Of a stretch of DNA of 64,000 nucleotides, positions 57,479 to 64,000 are shown piece after piece. Source of the stretch: Gaeumannomyces sp. JS-464 (taxonomy: Eukaryota; Ascomycota; Sordariomycetes; Magnaporthales; Magnaporthaceae); NCBI GenBank assembly GCA_002197995.1, contig NGZR01000002.1:1302001-1366000 (forward strand). Reading direction: 5' to 3'. The position numbers and the translations under genes were made by a program. The notes below the pieces were generated by a model that was not told the origin of the DNA, searched no databases, and saw nothing but the letters and a program-made list of their open reading frames with translations. The stretch's first letter is position 1; each line of letters opens with the position of its first letter.

Positions 57479-60400
57479 ATCCTGCTACGGTTTTGCGTCG
57501 GCCGGATAAAAAAAAAGCCTTTTTTGGCCTTTTTCTTCGCCTCCTTCCGCGATTTGAACGCTTTAAAAATCTTCGTTTTAAGCGCCGTAATATGCGCCGA
57601 TATGCGCTGCATTTCCGCTATGGCCGCCTGCTGCGCCGCTTGGGCTTCGGCCGTTTGCTGCTAAGTTAACGCGATTTTATCCACCAGCGCCGCCGCTTAA
57701 GCCGCAGCCTCGTCGCGCAGCTCGGGGATTTTTTTGGCCTCGGCCTTAAACGCCGTTTTTTTAACCTCCAGGTCCGCCTTTTCGGTAGCTAAAGCCGCGA
57801 TTTTACTATCCGCCTCGGCCGCTTTGCTATTCATTTCGGCGGCCTTACTGTCCACCTCGGCTTGGAACGCATTGGCCTTTTCGAACAGCTCGTTTTTTTC
57901 CTTACCGAAGCTCGCGACGGTAGCGGTATAATCCTCGGGCGTTTTGTCCTGCAGTTTTTTAAACTCGTTTTGGATTTTTATGGCCTCGGCTTCGGCCGCG
58001 TTAATTTTGTCGGCTTCTTTAGTAGCCCCTAATGTCTTGCCCCCCTTTTGGTGTTTTTCAAAGCTCGACTAACTAAACGGTTTAACAGCTGCCGAGGTTC
58101 CCTTAAGAAGTGCCAAAACCTCGCGGCGCTCCTCGTTAAGCATGGCCTTTAAGCTTATAGGTTGGGCCATGCTATCGGTGGGGGCTGCTGGGCGAGTAAA
58201 TAGGCCAAATCTGCTTTCGCTCCGCCTCGGTGGTGCCGTTGGAGGTTTAAATCCTTATAAACGCTTAAAGCGCTGGCGAAGGTTATCGAGGGGCTGCTGG
58301 TCCCTTTTCGACGTTTGTTCTTTTCGCTTCCTTTCCCGTCCTTTAAATGCTTGTTCGACCACGGGGACTTGGCTAAGGGATTTACGCGGCGGATTTTCAC
58401 CGTCGTTATTAATATCGCGTTCGCGCCTTTACTGGCGGCGGCGACGGCGTTCCTCTTTTTAAAAGTCGTGCTGGAGTTGGAGGTCGCGCTGGCGCTCCTG
58501 GTTACGGTCGTAGCGGCGATGGGAAGCGGATCTCCCCGTAACAGTTATGCGGCGGCTCTCGGTGCCATAAAAAGCACTGGAGCGTTTAGGTCGCCTCGCC
58601 CCGGGTGTTACGTGGATGGCGTTTATATGCTTGTCGTTTGCATCTTTAAATTCCGACTTAGTATTAACGACCCTGGAGTTCGACCGATTCCTTTACTAAG
58701 CCGGCTCCGACCCCGACCGAATCCGGTGTGAAGTGCGCTCGGGTAATTGCAAATCTTTAAATTTATCGAACGGTACGGCATTACCCGGCACTATATTGGG
58801 GGCGCGCTTCCGGTTGCCCCACCGGGCCACCTCCCATTCCACGCGGACGTTTAAGTTAAACGGTTTTTCGCGCTCGGCAGGGTCCTATGCTGCCCGAGTT
58901 AAGGAATAACTCCGCCCAAACTTATCGTTAAAACTTAATCCAAAAAGGGCGGAAAATTCGGCCCGGGAAGATATAGCGTTTCGGTAAAGGAAGATGCCTT
59001 TACTGGGGTGTGGTAAATTATCGAGCGATTATAAGTTATGTGACTTATCCTCCTGGGAATTAAAGTTGGTAAGGACAGCTAACTGTGCAACCGACGCGGA
59101 CCCGATCGATTTTAAGTTGGGAGTCCCCGCGTTGCTATTATCGTTAGCCTGTTTCGGTATCGCGAAAATGGCAAGTTGTTCGTAGTAAGCTGCCATATGC
59201 CTTTTAAATCGACTGGTAAAAACGGCGGTGTCGCCGACTCGGTTTTCCGCACGTTTCCTTTTGGGATCCTGCCTTTCTTATAGCTTTAAAGCCCAGCCAT
59301 TACAAAAGGGGCAGTTTTAGGCGGTGAAGCGGGTAATAAGCTCCCGACCCGAATCCAGGAGCTTTTATATATGGCTTTTAGGAAAATGCCCGTATGTGGA
59401 GCTAATATGGCTTTTAAACTGGGCTTTGAAAAGTAAGTCGGGCAATAAGCAAAGCTTGCACGTATACCGTGTGCGGTAAGTGCGAAGTTTATGCTTAAAC
59501 TAAACGTTGCGGTTACCGAACATGTTGTCGCAGCCAGCGGTGCAAGTGTAGGCTTTTAAGTCGCGATAAGCGTGCTTTTGCCAAGCCGCCTCCTGGTGGA
59601 AGGTTTGGAACGTGCGGCATAAAGGACACTCGAATGGGCCGCCATTTGGAAACAAAGTGGCCAGTTAAAGGAGGGAAAGGACCTAGTTCTCGCCGCTTAT
59701 TATTAAGGCGGAAATTAGGGAAAAAACATCCTTTTTTATCACATCGGGATTTAGCTAAGCAAACGTGGTTGCTTTGCTGGAAAGGAGTTTTATCCGAGCA
59801 GGGCGGGACTTAGTGAATTCGACCTTTTTTAACTCATCGCGCTTAATAGCTAAACGAAAACTATAGTTACGAAAGTATTTAAGAAATTGTCGTTTTTTTG
59901 CGTTCGCGCGCTTAAAGAGCGTGCGGAGGTTTTCGGGAAGCTTGGGGTGCTTTTTTCGGAAATGGTTAATGTCGATAATGTTAGTAAAGGTGGTGTTTAA
60001 AGCTTGGAGCGCGTGCTTAAACCGATCGCGAGGGCCAGCATTGCGGATAATGACGGCGATTTTAAAAAGAAATCGGAGGTATTCGGAAATGCAGTTAAAA
60101 AAAGAACGGCCCTTGTTAAAATCGTTACTGGAGTTTTCCAAGGTTTTTGTTAGGACGCTAAGCTTAAAATCTTATCCAAAAGCGCCGCTGCCCGGTTCGG
60201 CCTTTTTAAGGTTAAAACAGTTATTATTGTCAGCCCCGGCTCCGCTTTTAGGGGCTTCGCTAATAAGTTCCAATACTTCCTTAAAGTTAGTACGTATTAT
60301 GCCGCACAAATGGCTTTACTATCGTGGGGAGGGAGTGGTGCATTAGTTACAATCGGATGCTGCTTCGCTAAGGTCGTCCAGGACCTCGCAAATGCGCTCG

Positions 60401-60663
60401 CTTGTTTCGGGAGCGTCGCTTAATCGCTGGTTAAGGGATAGTTTTAACGTGGACGGCAGTAGCGCCCCGAGGTTTCCAGCCCATAAACTGAACCGATCCA
60501 AAGCGTTAATCACGTCGCGAGCTAAGATGCCCCGCGACGGGCCGTTATTGTGCTGTCGCGGGCCGTTGGAATTGCCTTTGGACTCCAATTGGGCGATAAC
60601 ATCGCGAAATAGTTGGCGCGCACCGGCGCTGCGCGCTAATATGCTCCTAGGGGAAGAGGCCAT

Positions 60664-61142
60664 CGTGTTAATTTCTTTCCTGGCGTGGAAGTATTCGTCC
60701 ACTAAGGCTGTTTCACTGGGAAAAGACTGGGACGGTGTATAAGGAAATGGGGAGAATGTGCGGGCGACCTGCTTAAGGGCTTTATGTCCGAACGGTAAAT
60801 GGAGCTGTTAAGTTCTTATTTCGCGCGGTGGTAAAAAATGCACTTAAATTTTAAATACCTTAAAATAACCCCGCACTAAGCTGCGACATTTTAACCATTC
60901 GCAGGTTATATCGCGCGGGATAACTGCATGTGGATTGGATTGCCGTAAGTGCGCCGCTTATTTCAACTCGACCCCGCACTTTTAATCTTAGCGCGCGCCC
61001 ATTCCTTTCGACCACTTTTTGGCATTTCCACAAGTCCAGTTTCCCACTGCGACCTCGCTAACGGTTAAGCGTTTCGTGCTTATTAGCTCCTTACGAATTC
61101 CTTTTTAATTATATCGAATTTATTTTTAAAAGTAGCCTATTT
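60664..61142. promoter_or_regulatory. Divergent intergenic region between C2H2 and DUF7580 genes
   Basis: 479 bp separate two genes transcribed away from each other, so this should contain both promoters. No clear operator was seen. A+T-rich blocks at 60830-60870 and 61090-61140 could hold core promoter elements. Confidence 0.4.
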
Positions 61143-63027
61143 ATGTCCGGATTCGAAATTGCTGGGGTTGTCCTCGGTGCATTTCCGATCGCAATCTCGG
61201 CCATCGATGGGTATAAAAAACTGGCGCGGAAAGTGGATGCATGGAGGGAAATTCGCCCGATATACACCAAATGCTTCGAGGACTTTAAAAACGAGCAGTT
61301 AGCGTTTAAGCACCATTTACGGATGCTGGTTTTTCCGTTAGTTTCCGACGTTATTACTGCATAGGAACTGCTAAATAACCCATTAGGACAGCGCTAAAGG
61401 AATGCTAACATCGCTAAGCTTTTTTAAAAAAAGCTAGGAAAGACTTTCGAGCTTTACCTCGGCTACGTCCGGCGTATGGAAGAAACCTTGGAAACATTTT
61501 GTAAGGATATAAAAATAAACTCCGACCTTATTTAAAAAAAAATGATAAAACCGGTATAAGCTTTATATCCACCTTTTTTTTTCCATTACTAACTAAAATT
61601 TAAAAGCTTGCTATTAAAGCGCGTTTTAAAGGCTTTTTAAATAAGGACGCGGCCAAATTCCAGGCATATAAAGCTAAATTTTTTTAAGGAGAAGCTAATA
61701 GGAAACGGTTATTTACAAAGCTTAAGGATTGCAATGAAAAGTTTTAAAGTAAGTGTTTATTCCTTTTTCCACGCGAGTTTAGCAGCTAACCAAAACTCCA
61801 AAACTGCTCGATTCCAGCGAAAAAGATGCACAGCTTACGAAGTAGCTAAAAGTTGCCCAGGCTGCCTCGGCATTGGATACATCCCTATGCACCTTTTGGA
61901 AAACGGCCACAGCTTTTTTCCGAGCTTTGGCAGCGGCATATCGATGCTATTGCCGTGCTAAGCATGCAGTTAGGCTTTTTTTCTAACATCGCGCTTTTTG
62001 CAAAAAAAGGCCAAAGTTTAAAATGCTTTTTACAATTTAAACTACCGAGGATAACTAGCAGCCGCCGCACCGCTGGGAAGCTTTTAAAACACGCATCGAA
62101 AAAGGAAACCATAAAAGCTTTATTAAAGAAAGTCGTATTTTAATTGGTAACAAAACACTTTGTTAACCGGATTAACGAGGCCAGTTAAAAGCCACGACTA
62201 CCAGGGTGGCACTTCGAACTCGGGCCGGAACTAACGTGGCTTAAAAGGCGAAAGTGCAATTTATTTTTACGGTGTTACTGGCTGCTCCCCCATTTGGCCC
62301 CGATATCCCACGGTTCCAACCAATAAGCACCTTTTGCAAGTCGCTTTGCTTCCCCGGAACAAATTGCTAAGGATACCTCGACCTTCCAAACGAAAACCGG
62401 CGGTACTATGTGTACTCGGTTGCCCAGCACGCCAAAATCCCGCCGTTCGTAACTTTGAAGCAAATCCTTAATAAGAATGTAAAACCGTCGCCTACTCGCA
62501 AAGAGAGCTACGTAATTGCCTTTATCATCGCCTTTTTTTTTTTGCAACTGCTCGATTTTCCATGGTTTCCAAGCACAGGCGGCGGGACCTATCCGTTTAC
62601 TAAATCCTTTTTTGTTTTCCTAGCGGATCCGTTTAGCTTAAACATATTTTTGCTTTATTAGCCGCACATTAAAAGGGATTTCGCCGTTATAGCCGCCGAC
62701 GAAAAAACCAGCTTGCCGACTAACACCAGCCCGTAAACAAGTGGCATCGGGCTTGCTTTAATACGGCTAGGTATTACGCTTTTCGAGCTTTGCTTCCGCG
62801 CGCCACTGGAATAGCAACCGTATAAAACCTTATGGCCACCTGGCGAGAACGACCGAGAGCGAGAGGAATTCGACTTCCTAGCTGCGAGGAACTGGTTTAG
62901 GGAAGTAAATGATAAAGCTGGTTTAAAATATGCAGCAGCGGTAAAGCTGGTGCTTTTAAGGGAACGCGTTGCACCGGCGGATAAATAGCGGAGCGAAATG
63001 CTAAATGAGGTGGTAAGACCGTTATAA
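61143..63027 (+). pseudogene. DUF7580-family protein, RIP-degraded
   Basis: ATG 61143 starts 'MSGFEIAGVVLGAFPIAISA' then 'WREIRPIYTKCFEDFKNEQL', the standard N-terminus of these fungal proteins. Middle: 'LYLGYVRRMEETLETF' (~61450), 'KTARFQRKRCTAYEVAK' (~61800), 'LWQRHIDAIAVLS'-type helix (~61930). C-terminal domain: 'SVAQHAKIPPFVTLKQILNK' (62420), 'RKESYVIAFIIA', 'DFPWFPSTGG' (the usual L-x-D-T/S-P-W-L motif), 'LFELCFRAPLE' (~62780) and 'NEVVRPL' before TAA 63025-63027. Family length of about 600 residues fits. Function unknown; the C-terminal part resembles a degenerate kinase-like fold and the family clusters with NLR and HeLo-type genes. Stops and frameshifts are frequent. Confidence 0.85.
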
Positions 63028-63389
63028 AGGTGTTTTAACTGTTTTAAGCTAGTTAATAGCGCTTAGGTTTTGGGGTTGCAAGTTCGAAAGATGAAATATA
63101 CAAAATGGTATCTTCGCAAAAAATACCCCTAATATAAGTTATAGGGTTATAAAACAATAAAAACAAAACAACGAGCAAATGATAAGTATAAGGAAATACA
63201 TTAGGATAAGCCCCCAGCACAGTTTGGAAAATCCATAAGTGGAAATTAAAGTACATAAAGGTAACGAGATGTATTATCGTTAATTTAAGCACTTACCGTT
63301 ATAACGCGTCCCTTATTTAACGCGACCGGATTAAGGTGTTAAAACTACCTTGTTTAAAGATAACAAACGTTTAAAAACGGGCTCGGGAT
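63028..63389. other. A+T-rich spacer
   Basis: A hydrophobic minus frame (63292-63053) reflects base composition. The 5' part of the CHAT gene may begin here, but cannot be read. Confidence 0.4.
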
Positions 63390-64000
63390 TTGCGATTACC
63401 CTTTTTCGATATTTTACCATTACTAAAATGGCTTTAGGATATTTTCGGCTGTCCAATTCTAAAAGTTTTAGGATTTAAAAACCCCGTTTTCGATAACAAT
63501 TGGCTTCGGATATAGTGGATTCCAACCGGAACACTTAGCTAGCTACCACCCCATACAGCGGGACACTATACGCGAGGGTTATTTAAGATAGTTCTCGACA
63601 GGGTTATATCGTTATACACCTCGTCGGTTAAAACATTGCTATTTGGGCGCCGTTATTATATTCCCGAACCGGCAGGACCTTGGTTTAACTAAGCTTTCCT
63701 CGTTGCTATGCGCGAAACGCTAAGCTTTTCCACCCTTCCATTTGCTGCTACCGAAATGGACATATTGGACGGTTTTTGCCCGTCGCTCCAGTTAACGCCG
63801 ATTAGGCCGACATTGCACAAAAACGACGTTTTTAACAACTTGCGGGCGTTTAAAATATTCCACTTTGCCGGCTACGGGCGGTCGGATCCAACGGAGCCCT
63901 CGCGAAAATATTTGCTTTTCGAGGACTGGAAAACCAACCCGCTAACCGTGGGGGACCTCCGCGACCAAACTCCAAAAGAACGCGCTATTTTTTGGATATT
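63390..64000 (+). pseudogene. CHAT-domain (caspase-like) protein, cut by the window end
   Basis: The plus strand reads 'LPFFDILPLLKWL', then (after one stop) 'DIFGCPILKVLGFKNPVFDN', 'WIPTGTLS', 'LDRVISLYTSSVKTLLFGRR', 'LPFAATEMDILDGFCPSLQL', 'FKIFHFAGYGRSDPTEPSRK' and 'DWKTNPLTVGDLRDQTPKER' to the window end. This is the order of fungal TPR-CHAT proteins. The catalytic His of the H-F-A-G-H-G motif is Tyr (a C-to-T change). The catalytic Cys lies beyond the window. Two Trp/Gln codons are TAG. CHAT proteases act in immunity-like and cell-death signalling. N-terminal TPRs, if any, would lie upstream but are unreadable. Confidence 0.85.

Larger units (their letters stand above)
56172..57960 (-). 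repeat. Three tandem exon-intron units with heptad minisatellite
   Basis: Units (gene order) 57960-57479, 57393-56782 and 56697-56172. Each starts '(Q/K)NELKxLQ(D/N)', holds a 21-bp repeat encoding DSKAAEM-like heptads, then 'KSRKEAKKKAKK' and 'FFFVRPTQ', and ends at an intron donor. Heptad copies are about 3, 8 and 4. Donor-to-donor distances are 697 and 610 bp; four extra heptads (84 bp), one intron base and two single-base losses account exactly for the 87-bp difference. Confidence 0.9.
56011..60663 (-). pseudogene. C2H2 zinc-finger / coiled-coil protein with triplicated exon
   Basis: Start ATG at 60663 (MASSPRSILARSAGARQLF; another in-frame ATG lies at 60702). Domains on the minus strand: N-terminal fungal helical domain ('FSLWAGNLGALLPSTLKLSL', ~60480); 'KRQFLKYFRNYSFRLAIKRD' (~59870); acuF-like C2H2 block at 59670-59270 ('FECPLCRTFQTFHQEAAWQK', 'YTCKLCLLPDLL', 'CPFCNGWALKL'); a basic linker 58900-58200 ('KGRERKRKEQTSKR'); then three copies of a coiled-coil exon ending with introns; a last short exon stops at TAA 56011-56013 (minus). 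The N-terminal part, fingers and first coiled-coil copy stay in one frame, which supports one gene. TAG/TAA codons at several points make it a pseudogene. Likely a nuclear or regulatory protein; partners unknown. Confidence 0.8.

Noticed and set aside
10336..64000. Whole tract as one Starship element
   Set aside because: No terminal repeats or empty site can be seen, and the DUF3435 gene looks like a non-captain type; kept only as a hypothesis.
1..64000. CRISPR arrays, tRNA, rRNA, bacterial operons
   Set aside because: No spaced identical repeats of CRISPR type, no convincing cloverleaf or rRNA sequence; introns and families are fungal.

Overview
The window looks like a heterochromatic, repeat-rich tract from a filamentous ascomycete (Pezizomycotina). 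It has short GT-AG introns, fungal-only protein families and fungal LTR, Harbinger and DUF3435 elements. Almost every recognisable gene carries in-frame TAA/TAG codons and C-to-T or G-to-A replacements, with an excess of TpA. This is the signature of repeat-induced point mutation (RIP), and almost nothing after position ~3000 is likely to encode a working protein. No rRNA, tRNA, CRISPR array or bacterial-style operon was seen. Families were recognised by reading motifs through stops and frameshifts, so most gene ends are approximate.

Layout. 1-2694: GC-rich, little RIP, with one broken conserved hypothetical gene. 2695-10335: a RIP-destroyed Ty3/Gypsy retrotransposon with its 5' LTR. It is interrupted by a GC-rich gag-like LTR element (3738-5331, target duplication GAAAT) and by a solo LTR (8504-8775) at the junction of a tandem duplication of the reverse transcriptase. 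10840-13280: a ruined DUF3435 (FluG/C2H2, tyrosine-recombinase-like) gene. 13600-17760: remains of a nonribosomal peptide synthetase with E, C and A domains. 19846-20547 (minus): a BTB/POZ gene. 24-30 kb: minus-strand unknowns, an aminoglycoside-phosphotransferase-like gene and an aspartokinase-like gene. 34.3-37.5 kb: a FunK1-type kinase fragment and a chromate (ChrA) transporter. 37.6-40.6 kb: a 96-bp coding repeat, an ankyrin gene (minus) and a Ser/Thr kinase fragment.

43118-47133 is a complete PIF/Harbinger DNA transposon with ~35-bp terminal inverted repeats, a TTA target duplication, a Myb/SANT gene and a DDE transposase. Both genes are broken and the catalytic Glu is replaced by Lys. 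47-56 kb is mostly unassigned. 56011-60663 (minus) is a long C2H2 zinc-finger/coiled-coil gene whose 3' part contains a coiled-coil exon in three tandem copies, each followed by an intron. It lies head to head with a DUF7580 gene (61143-63027). The window ends inside a CHAT-domain (caspase-like) gene.

Functional reading: the right half gathers remnants of families typical of fungal NLR, self/non-self and signalling repertoires (FunK1, ankyrin, NLR-type repeats, acuF-like C2H2, DUF7580, CHAT). The left half holds transposons and metabolic or resistance cargo (NRPS, APH, aspartokinase, ChrA). No single working pathway can be claimed. The tract is best read as a graveyard of multi-copy, fast-evolving families, possibly including the remains of a large cargo-carrying element.
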